Shown here piece after piece: positions 40,636 through 50,269 of a stretch of DNA of 54,557 nucleotides. How positions within the stretch are numbered: the stretch's first letter is position 1; each line of letters starts with the position of its first letter. Below the pieces are notes generated by a model. It saw nothing but the letters and a program-made list of their open reading frames with translations. It did no database searches and had not been told where the DNA came from. The DNA lies in contig JAGWIC010000008.1 in assembly GCA_028866435.1 (NCBI GenBank), positions 1 through 54,557 of the forward strand, given 5' to 3'. The stretch is from Lysobacteraceae bacterium. GTDB lineage: Bacteria > Pseudomonadota > Gammaproteobacteria > Xanthomonadales > Rhodanobacteraceae. The position numbers and the translations under genes are program-made.

Positions 40636-41231
40636 CAGCGGCACCCTTGGGGACTGTTGGCTGAGAAGGTGATCTGCGGGTCGCACATGTCGACCAGGCC
40701 ACCCGCGGAAATCGTGGTGACCAGGCGCCGGCTGTTCGGCGTCGCGTCGGTCACGTCGATGCGCACCACCGACGTGTTGCCGTAGTCCGACGGCCGGCCC
40801 AGCGCCGTGAAGGTTATTCCGGCCGGCATGCCGCCGCTGACCACATGGCTTTTCGCCGCGCCGGCGGCCAGGTCGGTGACCTGGGTCGAGGCCCCGACCA
40901 GGACGCCCGCGGTACCGTTGGCGCCGACAAAACTCTGCAGCGTGCTGCTGCTGCCGGCGGGGCAGCCGGTCGCGGTCGCCGAGGCCAGGCAGACCGTCCA
41001 GTCCGCGCCGGAAGTCGATGTCAACTGGAACCGCACATAGGTCGACCGCTGCGCCGCCTCGCCCCGGGCCAGTCGCAGGCCGTTCTGGATGGATTCGGAG
41101 GCGGTGCGTATGCGGCTGTTGATGATCCATTGCCGGTACGTTGGCAGACCCAGCAAAAACAGGATGCTGAGCACCAGCAGCGAGGTCATCAGCTCGATCA
41201 GCGTAAATCCGCGCGGTGACGACGATTTCAC
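40635..41231 (-). CDS. fimT: Type IV minor pilin FimT/GspH-like
   Basis: A 198-residue pilin of the FimT/GspH family. A GTG start at 41231 overlaps the pilE stop as GTGA; no ATG lies before the prepilin site. The leader is only 8 residues (SSSPRG), then FTLIELMTSLLVLSILFLLGLP with Glu at +5. The globular part has NSRIRTASESIQNGLRLARGEA, the FimT-type helix, and an AQRSTYVRFQL strand. FimT binds DNA and primes the pilus in related organisms. The coding order pilE-fimT-pilV-pilW-pilX-pilY1 is continuous. Confidence 0.88.
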   Translation of the reverse strand: MKSSSPRGFTLIELMTSLLVLSILFLLGLPTYRQWIINSRIRTASESIQNGLRLARGEAAQRSTYVRFQLTSTSGADWTVCLASATATGCPAGSSSTLQSFVGANGTAGVLVGASTQVTDLAAGAAKSHVVSGGMPAGITFTALGRPSDYGNTSVVRIDVTDATPNSRRLVTTISAGGLVDMCDPQITFSANSPQGCR

Positions 41232-41701
41232 TGACAGCCGCCTCCCTTGCGCTTGACCCAGCAGCTTGTCGCCGAACCCCAGCCGGCGGGCACCGACGTC
41301 GTGGCCTGGTTGTTGAGGTTGTCGATCGTGAAGGAGAACTGGGCCGTCGAGGTGCCCGGATCGCCCGAGGCGGTGGCGGTATAGCTCTGCGCGCCACCGG
41401 CGGTGCTCGAGTTCGCCGGGGTGCAGCTGATCTGGAAATATTTCAGGCCGCTGCTGGCCGTTGCCGGCGACACGCCGCAGGTCGTGCTGCCGTAATTGCG
41501 GTTGTCCTGATAGTACTGCTCCATGCTTACCCGGTAGGCCGCCAGCGTGTTGAACGCCTCGGTCAGCTTGCTGCGGGTGACATAGTCGGTATAGATCGGC
41601 AGGGCGATGGCGGTGAGGATGGCGACGATGGCGACGATGACCATCAGTTCGATCAGCGTGAAACCGGCTGACAGCCGTCGATGCACTGGCATCGTGTTCA
41701 T
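41228..41701 (-). CDS. pilE: Type IV pilin PilE-like
   Basis: A 157-residue pilin. The leader MNTMPVHRRLSAG is followed by F14TLIELMVIVAIVAILTAIALP with Glu at +5, the canonical prepilin peptidase site. SKLTEAFNTLAAYRVSMEQYYQDNRNYG is the classic PilE helix end. Cys pairs lie at STTCGVS and QISCTP, and another pair near the C-terminus (SCWVKRKGGGCQ) could form a D-loop disulfide. It lies first in the operon, so it is probably the minor PilE subunit, not the major pilin PilA. The upstream 375 nt (41702-42076) holds the promoter and a palindromic AT-rich box. Confidence 0.9.
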   Translation of the reverse strand: MNTMPVHRRLSAGFTLIELMVIVAIVAILTAIALPIYTDYVTRSKLTEAFNTLAAYRVSMEQYYQDNRNYGSTTCGVSPATASSGLKYFQISCTPANSSTAGGAQSYTATASGDPGTSTAQFSFTIDNLNNQATTSVPAGWGSATSCWVKRKGGGCQ

Positions 41702-42076
41702 GGATTTCCCCTGTGGCAGCGCGGACTTCTTGAAGGTTCGGATCCATCGCGATGCGCGCTTGGCCGGTGAGGCACAACCAACCTTGGTGTTCCGTTGTCG
41801 CGGTTGGTTTTGACGACTAACACAACCCGCATGGGGTGGTGCCGGTAGCGCGAAAGGACTGATGGGCAGTTGCAGTAACTATCGCAGGCGGTTGGTCGTT
41901 TGGGCACTACCGCTCATCGGCGAAAAACTACCGCCTGTCGGAAGAAACGCAAGATATATCAACAAGATGCGCAATATATTGCGATATGCATGATATTGCG
42001 AAGGCCGCCCGTGTCCATGCGTCACACCGGCGTCATGGCGGCGATGGCCTGGCGTATTCAGGCGTGGTGCCGGTGC
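41702..42076. promoter_or_regulatory. Gene-free region between pilE and the dioxygenase gene, with an AT-rich palindromic box
   Basis: No coding sequence is visible. At 41970-41983 lies CGCAATATATTGCG, a perfect 14-bp palindrome, and its right half ATATTGCG repeats at 41993-42000, 17 bp away. The surroundings (41950-42000) are much richer in A+T than the rest of the window. This looks like a binding site for a dimeric regulator acting on the leftward pilin operon. I see no clear sigma-54 or PHO pattern. Confidence 0.5.
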
Positions 42077-42757
42077 TCAGGTCTCGGCCCATTGCCGCAG
42101 CAGGTTGTGGTAGGTGCCGGTCAGTTGCAGCACGGCGTCGCGGTCGGCGCCGGTGTCGGTCAGGCGCTGGATCGAGGTGTCCAGCTCGAACAGCAGGCGG
42201 CGGCGGCTGTCGTCGCGGACCAGGCTCTGCACCCAGAAGAACGCGGCCAGCCGCGTGCCGCGGGTGACCGCCTGCACCCGGTGCAGGCTGCTGGAGGGGT
42301 AGACGATCAGGTCGCCGGCGGGCAGCTTTACCTCGTGCTCGCCATAGGTGTCGCTGATCACCAGTTCGCCGCCGTCGTAGTCCTCCGGCGGGTTGAGGAA
42401 CAGGGTGCAGGAGATGTCGCTGCGCAACTGGCCGGCATCGGCCGGCAGGGCCATCACCGCGCCGTCGACATGGAAGCCATAGTGGCCGCCGCCGTGGTAG
42501 CGGTTGAAACGTGGCGGCAGGGTGCGCAGCGGCAGTGCGGCGGCGTGGTAGAGCGCCGAGCCGGCCAGTGCATCGAGCACCACCTGGCCCAGTTGCCGGC
42601 GCAGCGGCGAGTGTTCCGGCAGTTGCTGGTTTTGCTTGACCCGTGCACCCTGCGTGCCGACGGTTTCGCGACCGTCGGCCCATGTCGCCGCCTCCAGCGC
42701 GGCACGCATGGCCACGACCTGTTCGGTGTCGAGGATGTCGGGAATATGCAGCAGCAT
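42077..42757 (-). CDS. piuC: PKHD-type Fe(II)/2-oxoglutarate hydroxylase PiuC-like
   Basis: A 226-residue dioxygenase of the PiuC/YbiX type. Iron ligands H96 and D98 are in GFHVDGAV and H159 in [15 protein letters not shown], with the 2-oxoglutarate-binding Arg at 169. [15 protein letters not shown] is the family hallmark. PiuC is co-regulated with siderophore receptors such as PiuA, and works in iron uptake, probably modifying siderophores or catecholate ligands. The gene follows the receptor by 28 nt on the same strand, so it belongs to the iron-regulated operon. Confidence 0.92.
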   Translation of the reverse strand: MLLHIPDILDTEQVVAMRAALEAATWADGRETVGTQGARVKQNQQLPEHSPLRRQLGQVVLDALAGSALYHAAALPLRTLPPRFNRYHGGGHYGFHVDGAVMALPADAGQLRSDISCTLFLNPPEDYDGGELVISDTYGEHEVKLPAGDLIVYPSSSLHRVQAVTRGTRLAAFFWVQSLVRDDSRRRLLFELDTSIQRLTDTGADRDAVLQLTGTYHNLLRQWAET

Positions 42758-42785
42758 GGCGCCGGGTCCTGGTCGATGCGGTGGG

Positions 42786-45122
42786 TCAGAAACGGAAGTT
42801 GGCGGTCAGCATGAATGAGCGCGGCGTGCCCGGCGTGTAGCGGTAGCCACTCTTGTTGATCGCGGCGACGTAGCGGCGGTCGAACAGGTTGTAGGCATTC
42901 AGTTGCAGGCTGAAATGTTGGCCGAGCGGGTAGTCCGCCATCGCGTCGACCACCCAGTAGGCCCCGGTATGGGCCGGTGTGCCGATGGCGCCATCCGTGC
43001 CGCGCTGCATGTCGCCGGCATGGCGGGCGCCGCCGCCGATGGTCAGGCCGACGGGCAGGTGCCAGGTGGTCCAGGCGGTAAAGGCGTTTTTCGGCGTGTA
43101 GGCGAGGTCGCCGGAGCCGCTCTCGGTGACGCCGGGGCCGTTGGTGACCCGGGTGTCCATCAGGGTGTAGCCGGCGCTTACCGCCCAGTTGTCGGTGAGC
43201 CTGCCGACCGCGTTGATCTCGATGCCTTGCACGCGCTTGCGACCGACCTGGTAGTACTGCAGGTCGACCGGGTCCTGCACCACGTCGTCGCTGACCTCGG
43301 TGCGGTAGATCGCGCCGGTGAGCAGCAGTTTTTCGTCGAGCAGGTCCCACTTGGCGCCCAGCTCGGTGGTGCGTGCCCGCTGCGGGGCGAAGGCCGGGTT
43401 GTTGGCATTGCCGGCCGCGGCGCTGAGCGCGAGGCCGCTGCCGCCCGGCGGTTGCGCGGATACCGCGACATTGGCGTAGATGCTGCCGTTCGGCGCGGGC
43501 TTGTACAGCACGCCGAGCTTGTAGTTGAACAGCGTGCCGGCGATCTCCGCATCCAGGCCGGGCACCGCGCTGCCGCTGGCCAGGCTGCCGCAGGCCGGGG
43601 TGTTCTTCGCGCCGCAGGCCACCCTGCTGGTGTAGTCGGTGGTGTAGCGGTCCACCCGCACGCCGGCGTTGAGCTGCCAGTGCTGGCCGAACTTCAGCGT
43701 GTCGAACAGGTAGGCGGCGGCGGTGTCGGTCCTGCCGTGGCCATAGCTGCCGTTCGCGCCGTAGGCCGGGCCGGTCACGTTCGCGGCGGGCGCGTATAGG
43801 TTGGCCGCCGGCCACAGGCTGCCCGGCGGGCTGGTGGCCAGGCCGGCGCCGGCAAGCCGCTCCCGGCTCAGTTCGATGCCACCGCTGAGGTTGTGGGTGA
43901 CCGCGCCGGTCTGCCAGTCGACCGTGAGGCTGCCCTGGTTGGTGAGGATGGTGTTGGTCTGGTCCAGGAAGGTGGGGTTGCTGCGGGCGACGGTCCAGCT
44001 GGCGGGGGCGTTGAGGTCCGGCGTCAGCAGGTCGGCGGCGCGGAGCATGAACGCGGTGAGCAGGTAGGTCTCGTGGGTGCGGCCCCAGCGCACGGTGTCG
44101 CGCAGCAGCACCGAGGGCGAGATCTCGTGCTCGATGCGTGCCGTGAACATGTCCGCATCGACGCGGTCATGGTCGGCATCGGTGCCGTAGAAATGGGCGG
44201 GGTTGACCGCGGCGGCGGTGCCCAGCTGCGGCCGCGCCGGGTCCGGGCTGGTGTAACCGGGCAGGCCGATGGTCGGTACGCCGCCGTCGGGGATGTTGTC
44301 CTGGCGGATATGCAGGTAGTCGAGGTAGATCCGGGTCGGCGTGCCCAGGCCCAGCGCCAGCGTCGGCGCCACGCCCCAGCGGTTGTTCTCGACCCGGTCG
44401 CGGCCGGGCACGCCGCTGTCCTGCGCCATCAGGTTGAGGCGGAAGGCGGCACGGTCGCCGATCTGCCGGTTCCAGTCGATGCTGCTGCGTTTCTTGTCGG
44501 CGCTGCCGTAGGAGACCGCGCCCGACAACGCCTGGCCGAGGGTGGCCTGCTTGCTGACCAGATTGATCGCGCCGGTCGGTGCGGTGCGCCCGTTGTCGGT
44601 GCCGGCCGGGCCCTTGAACACCTCGATCTGCTCGATGTTGAACACGTCGCGCGAGATCGCGCCGAGGTCGCGCACGCCATCGACGAAGATGCTGCTGGAG
44701 GTGTCGAAGCCGCGCATGTACACCGCATCGCCGGTCGCGGTGGTGCCGTTCTCGCCGACATAGAAGGTGCCCACGCCGGGGCTGTTGCGCAGCGCCTCGG
44801 CGAGGGTGCTGGCGCCTTGCTGCTGGATCAGGTCCTTGCCGATGATGCTGACGGTCTGGGTGGTATCCAGCAGCGGCTGGGTGAATTTCGGCGAGCTCAC
44901 CCGATCGACCCGGTAGTCGGGGCTGGCGCTGGCCTCGACGTGCACGCCGGGCAGGCTCTTGGCGTGCGTGACCTGGGCGGCGGAATCCGCCGTGGCCAGG
45001 TCGGCCGCGGCAGCGGGAAGCGCGATGGCAAGGCCGGAGACGAGGGCGGTGGTGCTCCAGCGTGGCGACGCCGCCGATCGGCGGGGGGTACGGGGATGCT
45101 GCTTGCTCTTGATGAAGGCCAT
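42786..45122 (-). CDS. TonB-dependent siderophore receptor (PiuA/Fiu-like)
   Basis: A 778-residue outer-membrane receptor. A signal sequence ([14 protein letters not shown]) is followed by a plug domain ([71 protein letters not shown]) and a 22-strand barrel ending in [10 protein letters not shown] with a terminal aromatic Phe. It imports ferric catecholate-type siderophores with TonB-ExbBD. The pairing with the PiuC-like hydroxylase supports the PiuA/Fiu type rather than vitamin B12. ATG 45122 is the only start. Confidence 0.93.
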   Translation of the reverse strand: MAFIKSKQHPRTPRRSAASPRWSTTALVSGLAIALPAAAADLATADSAAQVTHAKSLPGVHVEASASPDYRVDRVSSPKFTQPLLDTTQTVSIIGKDLIQQQGASTLAEALRNSPGVGTFYVGENGTTATGDAVYMRGFDTSSSIFVDGVRDLGAISRDVFNIEQIEVFKGPAGTDNGRTAPTGAINLVSKQATLGQALSGAVSYGSADKKRSSIDWNRQIGDRAAFRLNLMAQDSGVPGRDRVENNRWGVAPTLALGLGTPTRIYLDYLHIRQDNIPDGGVPTIGLPGYTSPDPARPQLGTAAAVNPAHFYGTDADHDRVDADMFTARIEHEISPSVLLRDTVRWGRTHETYLLTAFMLRAADLLTPDLNAPASWTVARSNPTFLDQTNTILTNQGSLTVDWQTGAVTHNLSGGIELSRERLAGAGLATSPPGSLWPAANLYAPAANVTGPAYGANGSYGHGRTDTAAAYLFDTLKFGQHWQLNAGVRVDRYTTDYTSRVACGAKNTPACGSLASGSAVPGLDAEIAGTLFNYKLGVLYKPAPNGSIYANVAVSAQPPGGSGLALSAAAGNANNPAFAPQRARTTELGAKWDLLDEKLLLTGAIYRTEVSDDVVQDPVDLQYYQVGRKRVQGIEINAVGRLTDNWAVSAGYTLMDTRVTNGPGVTESGSGDLAYTPKNAFTAWTTWHLPVGLTIGGGARHAGDMQRGTDGAIGTPAHTGAYWVVDAMADYPLGQHFSLQLNAYNLFDRRYVAAINKSGYRYTPGTPRSFMLTANFRF

Positions 45123-45326
45123 GTCGGTTCCATGAGTGGGGCGGAACCGGCGGGCCGCGGGGCGTCGGGCCCGGCGGCCGCCAGGCTCCTGGCGGCGGTT
45201 CGAATGCCCGGCCAGCCCTCATCGCGCCGCGGTGTGGCGGCGGGTGGCGGGATGATCGGACCAGCAGGGTGGGCGCGGCGGCCATGGCCCCGACAGCGTG
45301 CCGTTGCTGGGTTTTCGTAGGATATT

Positions 45327-45345
45327 GCAAATGAGAATGATTGGC
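45327..45345 (-). promoter_or_regulatory. Fur box upstream of the siderophore receptor
   Basis: GCAAATGAGAATGATTGGC matches the Fur-box pattern (AAATGAGAATGATT core, with an inverted ATT flank and two hexamer-like repeats). It lies about 205 nt before the receptor start codon, so the transcript would have a long leader or the promoter lies near 45290-45320. Binding is inferred. Confidence 0.7.
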
Positions 45346-45416
45346 AATAACTGATACGGATGGCGGAACCCCGCTGCTGCCGTCGCCCGCAGGGAGCGGG
45401 CGGCAGGCCACAACAA

Positions 45417-45490
45417 GCAGGCCCCGCACTTGCGTGCGGGGCCTGCGCTACGGGTCTGGGCCGGGCCGGCAACCGTGGGGTTGCCGGCCC
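45417..45490. terminator. Two tandem GC-rich hairpins between the M13 peptidase and the receptor promoter
   Basis: The first has a 13-bp perfect stem (45417-45429 with 45434-45446, loop TTGC). The second is GGGCCGGCAA / TTGCCGGCCC (45463-45490, 8-nt loop). They lie 23 nt after the pepO stop on the minus strand, before the Fur-controlled promoter region, and would stop read-through. No gene is present from 45123 to 45512. Confidence 0.7.
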
Positions 45491-45512
45491 GCCTATGGCA
45501 TCAGGTGGACGG

Positions 45513-47639
45513 CTACCAGATCTTCACCTGCTTGTCGGCCGGCCGCACCATCGCATCACCGGGCTTGCACTGGAACGCCGCCGCGAACGCGGGCATGTTC
45601 GACGGCGCGCCCATCGCGCGGAATTGCATGGGCGAATGCGGATCGGCATTGAGGTAGACCATCTGCGCCTTTTCGCGGATGCTGCCGCGCCATACGCGGG
45701 CCCAGTTAAGGAAGAAGCGCTGGTCCTCGGTATAGCCGTCGATCTTCTCGCTGGCCTCGGCCGGGTTCTTCTTCATCGCGGCCTGCAATGCGTCATAGGC
45801 GATGTTGAGACCGCCCAGGTCGGCGATGTTCTCGCCCAGGGTCAGTTTGCCGTTGACATGCAGCTCCGGGTGATCGGCCAGCGGTGCATAGCTGTCGAAC
45901 TGCTGCACCAGCTTGTCGGTGCGCGCATCGAATTTGGCCTTGTCGGCCTTGGTCCACCAGTTGACGTTGTTGCCGTCGCCGTCGAACTGGCTGCCCTGGT
46001 CGTCGAAGCCATGGCTGGACTCGTGCCCGATCACCGCGCCGATGCCGCCGTAGTTGATCGCGTCGTCGCCCTTGGCATAGAAGAACGGCGGCTGCAGGAT
46101 CGCGGCCGGGAAGTTGATGGTGTTGTCGGTCGGGTTGTAATAGGCGTTGACCGTCTGCGGTGTCATGCCCCAGTCCTGGCGATCGGTCGGCTTGCCGATC
46201 TTGGCGATGTCGTAGTCGTAGTTGAACTTGCCCGCCGCTTCCATGTTGGCGTAGTAGTTGTCCGGCGTGATGGCCAGGCCGTCCCAGCTGCGCCAATGAT
46301 CCGGGTAACCGATCTTCGGCAGGAACTTGGACCACTTGTCCAGCGCCTTGGCCTTGGTCGCGTCGCTCATCCAGTCGAGATTCTGGATGCGCGCCTTCAG
46401 CGCTTCACGGATATTGTCGACCAGCACCTTGGCGCGCGCCTTGGCCTCGGGCGTGAAGTATTTGGCGACATACAGCTGGCCCAGGGCCTGGCCCATGGCG
46501 CTGTTGACCGAGGCCAGCGAACGCTTCCATTGCGGCTGCTGTTGCGGCTGGCCGCGCAGGGTCTTGCCGTAGAAATCGAACTGCGCGTCGACGAACGGCT
46601 CGGACAGCGCGCTGGCGGAACTGGAAAGCGTGTGGGCCTCCAGGTAGGCCTTCCACTCGGCGAGCGGCGCGCGGGCCAGCAGACGGTCGAATTCGGCGAA
46701 GAACTTCGGCTGCGACAGCGAGAAACCCTTGTCGATGGTGACCCCCTGCGCCTTGAAGAATGCGCTCCAGTCGAAGTGCGGGGTGAGCTTGTCCGCCTCG
46801 GCGACGGTCACGAAGTGGTACTGGTTTTCCGGCTTGCGCATTTCAACGCGCGGTACCGAATTTTTGGCCAGATCGGTTTCGAACTTCATCGTCAGCGCGG
46901 CCTTGCGGCCCGCATCGGCGGCGCTGCTGCCGGAGAGTTCGAACAGCTTGGCGAGATATTTGACGTAGCTGTCGCGGATGTCCTTGTATTTGGCGTCGGT
47001 GTAATAGTCCGTGGTCGGCAGCCCCAGTCCGCTCTGCACGGTGTACGCGATCTGGATTTTCGCGTCCTTGAAATCGGCGCCGGAACCGAAGTCGAACACG
47101 CGTCCATCGCCCTTGGCGAAGGTCTGGTTCAGCCACGCCGGCAAGTCCTTGTTGGACTTCAATGCCTCGATCGAGGCGAGCTCGGGCTTGATCGGGTCGA
47201 AGCCGGCCTTGTTGCGCGCATCCATGTCCATGCTGGAGTGGTACAGCCAGCCGATCTTCTGCTCGATCGAGCCGGGCTTGGCGCCGGCCGCGTTCTTCTC
47301 CGCGTCCTCGACCAGCTGGCGCTGCTCGGCGAGGCTCTTCTCGTGCAGCATGCTGAAGGCGCCCCATACCGTCTGGTCGGCAGGAATCGGATTGGCGGCA
47401 ACCCACTTGGCATTGACGAAGGCATTGAAGTTGCTGCACGCCTCGCCGGGCGCGCCCAGTTCGGCGACATCGAACACGCTCTTCGGCGCGGCGGCCACGG
47501 CGGCGCTGGCGGCCGGGGCCGGCGCGGTGGCCGGCTTGGCCGGGGCCGGTGCGGCGGGCTGTTCGCTCTTGCCGCAGCCGGCCAGCGCCAGCGCGACAGC
47601 GGTGGCCAGTGCCAGGGGCTTCAGATATTGCTGGATCAT
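45513..47639 (-). CDS. M13 family (neprilysin/PepO-like) zinc metallopeptidase, lipoprotein
   Basis: A 708-residue secreted peptidase. The signal peptide ends in a lipobox (ALALAGCGKS). The zinc site HExxH is in VIGHESSHGFDDQG, the third ligand Glu in TLGENIADLGGLNIAYDAL, and the C-terminal CKPGDAMVRPADKQVKIW is the conserved end (C-x-P-G-x-x-M-x-P). It degrades small peptides on the outer face of the cell. The proline/alanine-rich linker after the lipobox (APAPAKPATAPAPAAS) is typical. The gene ends at tandem hairpins, and it is separated from DUF502 by 173 nt. Confidence 0.95.
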   Translation of the reverse strand: MIQQYLKPLALATAVALALAGCGKSEQPAAPAPAKPATAPAPAASAAVAAAPKSVFDVAELGAPGEACSNFNAFVNAKWVAANPIPADQTVWGAFSMLHEKSLAEQRQLVEDAEKNAAGAKPGSIEQKIGWLYHSSMDMDARNKAGFDPIKPELASIEALKSNKDLPAWLNQTFAKGDGRVFDFGSGADFKDAKIQIAYTVQSGLGLPTTDYYTDAKYKDIRDSYVKYLAKLFELSGSSAADAGRKAALTMKFETDLAKNSVPRVEMRKPENQYHFVTVAEADKLTPHFDWSAFFKAQGVTIDKGFSLSQPKFFAEFDRLLARAPLAEWKAYLEAHTLSSSASALSEPFVDAQFDFYGKTLRGQPQQQPQWKRSLASVNSAMGQALGQLYVAKYFTPEAKARAKVLVDNIREALKARIQNLDWMSDATKAKALDKWSKFLPKIGYPDHWRSWDGLAITPDNYYANMEAAGKFNYDYDIAKIGKPTDRQDWGMTPQTVNAYYNPTDNTINFPAAILQPPFFYAKGDDAINYGGIGAVIGHESSHGFDDQGSQFDGDGNNVNWWTKADKAKFDARTDKLVQQFDSYAPLADHPELHVNGKLTLGENIADLGGLNIAYDALQAAMKKNPAEASEKIDGYTEDQRFFLNWARVWRGSIREKAQMVYLNADPHSPMQFRAMGAPSNMPAFAAAFQCKPGDAMVRPADKQVKIW

Positions 47640-47812
47640 GGATTTCCCTCTCGATGGGTGTTTGGTTCCGCCGTGGCGGCGTTTTGCGCATGCTGACCGG
47701 GGACGTCATGCCAGCCCGTTCCGGCCATGACCGCGCACGCTATGCCGATCGTCATGGTCGGCACAGTGTCAAAGGTCAGGGTGGGGTGCCGGCAACCAGG
47801 GCCGGCGGGCCT

Positions 47813-48472
47813 TCAGGGGGCCGGCGGCAGCGGACGCGGTGCCGGCAGGCTGTCCGGCGCCACCGCGCCGCCGGAGATGATGAATGCCATCGCCTGGTCC
47901 ATGGTCCAGTCGGTAGGGGTCAGCTCGTCCACCGGCACCAGTTCCAGATAGCCGCCGGTGGGGTTGGGCGTGGTCGGGATGTAGACCGCGGCGATCTCGC
48001 GGCCGCTGCCTTGTTCGGTCATCACGCGGGTGACGAAGCCGACCACCTTCATGCCCTGGCGGGGAAAGTCGACCAGCACCACCCGCTGCATGCCGCTGGG
48101 CTTGTTCTGCAACACGGCCATCAATTTCTTGGTGCCGCCGTAGATCGTCTGCACCAGCGGGATGCGAGCCAGCAGCGCGTCGAAGCCGTTGATGAAACGC
48201 TGCCCGATCACCCGGTTGGCGATGAAGCCCAGCAGGTACAGCGCGCCCAGCGTGATCAGCAAGGCAATGACGAAGTTCAGCCACTCGGTATCGAGCGCGG
48301 TGGCGGCGCGCGGCGCCACCAGCGCGAGCGCACCGATCAGCGTGCCGACCAATGGCGCGCCGATGCCGGCGAGCATGCCCAGCACGAACTTGAACACCAG
48401 CCAGGTCACCCACAACGGGATGAAGGTCAGCAGGCCGGTGATCAGGTAGCGTTTGATGCGCAAGGGGGGCAT
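47813..48472 (-). CDS. DUF502 family membrane protein
   Basis: A 219-residue protein with two N-terminal transmembrane helices (LITGLLTFIPLWVTWLVFKFVL and LNFVIALLITLGALYLLGFIA), followed by a cytoplasmic domain with RIPLVQTIYGGTKKLMAVL, FPRQGMKVVGFVT and PTTPNPTGGYLELVP, motifs shared by all DUF502 proteins. Function is unknown; some members are linked to chloroplast or cell-envelope processes. The ATG at 48472 was chosen over an in-frame start at 48586, because DUF502 proteins start just before the first helix. A GGGGGG-containing upstream sequence could serve as ribosome-binding site. Confidence 0.92.
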   Translation of the reverse strand: MPPLRIKRYLITGLLTFIPLWVTWLVFKFVLGMLAGIGAPLVGTLIGALALVAPRAATALDTEWLNFVIALLITLGALYLLGFIANRVIGQRFINGFDALLARIPLVQTIYGGTKKLMAVLQNKPSGMQRVVLVDFPRQGMKVVGFVTRVMTEQGSGREIAAVYIPTTPNPTGGYLELVPVDELTPTDWTMDQAMAFIISGGAVAPDSLPAPRPLPPAP

Positions 48473-48661
48473 GGGGTGAAGGCCGTGCTCGGGAATATGG
48501 CGATTGTAGGGGGTAGCTGCTGCCGATGCGGCAGCGCGGACCTGGCGGCGAACGTCGGGGGCGAGGCGACGGGCGGGAGCGGGCACAGGGCCGCAGCGCG
48601 GCGCGGGACCAGGCGGCCTTGTGGGCAGGCGACGGGCGGCGATGCGGTCCGCGCGGGTCGT

Positions 48662-49117
48662 TCAGCGCTGCTTCGGCTTCAGCCGCACGTAGACCTGCTT
48701 GCGCACGACCGCGATGACCTTGCCGGAGGCGGTCTTCACCTCGGTCTCGAACCAGCGTAGCACCTTGTCGCCATTGGCCGCGGCGGCGCGCAATTCGTCG
48801 ACGGTGCCGGGGTCGAGCTTGAAATGGGCGTAGACGTCCTCGTAACCCGGCGCCACGAAGTCGATGCTGCCGGCCTTGTCCCAGACGTAGTAGTCCTTGC
48901 CCAGCTGGTGCATCACCAGCAGCATCCAGAACGGGTCGACCATCGCGAACAGGTTGCCGCCGAACTGGCTACGCACGTAGTTGCGGTTCCAGAAGCGCAG
49001 GCGCAGCACCACGCTGGCCTCGCTGTAGTCGTCGCTGACCCGTTGCACGCGGATCGCGTTGAACAGGAACGGTGGCCACAGGTTGAGCAGGCGGCGGAAG
49101 GCGCGGGAACTCAGCAT
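48662..49117 (-). CDS. DUF4442 hot-dog-fold thioesterase-like protein
   Basis: A 151-residue protein with the DUF4442 pattern: LLNLWPPFLFNAIRVQRVSDDY, LRLRFWNRNYVRSQFGGNLFAMVDPFWMLLV. The N-x-N-x-x-G-x-x-F-G-G-x-L-F core is that of YiiD-type hot-dog thioesterases, though no catalytic residue can be named with confidence. It may hydrolyse acyl-CoA or a phospholipid precursor. It stands alone on the minus strand between DUF502 and CnoX-like genes. Confidence 0.85.
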   Translation of the reverse strand: MLSSRAFRRLLNLWPPFLFNAIRVQRVSDDYSEASVVLRLRFWNRNYVRSQFGGNLFAMVDPFWMLLVMHQLGKDYYVWDKAGSIDFVAPGYEDVYAHFKLDPGTVDELRAAAANGDKVLRWFETEVKTASGKVIAVVRKQVYVRLKPKQR

Positions 49118-49257
49118 GCGAGGGTTCGGCGGTGGTGGGGAGGCGCAAGCATACCCGAGCGTATGTAGACGCGGAAATGGACGGCTTCGATGAAGGGCCG
49201 CGGCCTCGCGCGGGCCGGCTCAGGCCTTCGTCATGCGCTGGTGCCCGTTGCCCGCCG

Positions 49258-50133
49258 TCAGAACAGCATCGATGCCATGCGCCGGCGATAGCGGCCGACC
49301 AGGTCGGCGTCGTCGAGTGTGGCGAAGGCGGCGAGCAGGCGCTTCCTGGCCTGGCCGTCGTTCCAGTCGCGGGCCTTTTGCAGGATCACCAGGAATTGCT
49401 CGAGGCCGGCTTCCGCATCGCCCTCGAGCAGCAGGCGCACGCCCAGTTGGTCGCGGGCAGCCCAGTCGGCCGGGTCGATCTGGATACGCTGCTGCAGTTC
49501 GGCCGCGGCGGGAGCCCCCTGCAGCGCGTGCGCCAGCTCCAGTTCGCTGCGCAGGCGCTGCGCACGGGCATCGGTGGCGAGGTTGGCGGGCAGGGCGGCG
49601 AGCTCGGCCTCGGCGCCGGCGACATGGCCGGCACGCATCAGCGCCAGCGCCAGATCGAGCTTCAGCTCGGGCTTGTCCGCCGCCTTGGCGATCTCCTGTT
49701 GCAGGCGGTTGATCGCCTGCTCGGCGGTTTCGGCATCGGCTTCGCCGGCGTCTTCGGCGGAGGCTTCCAGCGGCTGCACGTGACGCGACAGGAACTCGCG
49801 CAGCTGGCCCATCGGCAGCGCCCCGGCAAAGCCGTCGAGTATCTGGCCGTCTTTCACCAGCATCACGGTCGGGATGCTCTTGATGCCGAACATCGCGGCC
49901 AGTTCCTGCTGCGCGTCGACGTCGACCTTGCCCAGCCGGAACGCGCCGCGGTATTCGGCCGCCAGCGCTTCGAGCATCGGCCCCAGCGTCTTGCACGGTT
50001 CGCACCAGGTCGCCCAGAAGTCGACCAGGATCGGCGTGGTCAGCGAGGCCTCGAGCACCTCGGTCTCGAAGGTCTGCTGGTCGACGTCGAAGACAGGGGC
50101 CCGGGATTCGGCGGGGTTGGCGGCATCGGTCAC
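49258..50133 (-). CDS. CnoX-like co-chaperone: thioredoxin plus TPR tail
   Basis: A 291-residue protein. Residues 14-120 form a thioredoxin domain with active site WCEPC (Cys44, Cys47) and cis-proline KSIPTVMLVKDG. The rest is TPR-like (LALALMRAGHVAGAEAEL, VRLLLEGDAEAGLEQFLVIL). CnoX/YbbN protects substrates of GroEL and DnaK against oxidation and aggregation. Both cysteines are kept, with Glu replacing the usual Gly in the motif. Start is GTG at 50133, with GGAG about 8 nt upstream. It is divergent from the Pqi operon (gap 136 nt). Confidence 0.9.
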   Translation of the reverse strand: MTDAANPAESRAPVFDVDQQTFETEVLEASLTTPILVDFWATWCEPCKTLGPMLEALAAEYRGAFRLGKVDVDAQQELAAMFGIKSIPTVMLVKDGQILDGFAGALPMGQLREFLSRHVQPLEASAEDAGEADAETAEQAINRLQQEIAKAADKPELKLDLALALMRAGHVAGAEAELAALPANLATDARAQRLRSELELAHALQGAPAAAELQQRIQIDPADWAARDQLGVRLLLEGDAEAGLEQFLVILQKARDWNDGQARKRLLAAFATLDDADLVGRYRRRMASMLF

Positions 50134-50269
50134 GAAAAGGCTCCAGGCTTGGCGGGTATCCGCCTACAGATCGGGGTGGGCGTCAGCATATCAAGCGGAG
50201 CAGAGCATCCTGGCGACGGATTTGCGAGAATCCACTTCCCAGTTCCGCCGCCACAGGGCACACCATCGC

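Noticed and set aside
45360..47696. Long + strand frame opposite the M13 peptidase
   Set aside because: Antisense to a protein with HESSH zinc site and lipobox; composition is biased and repetitive.
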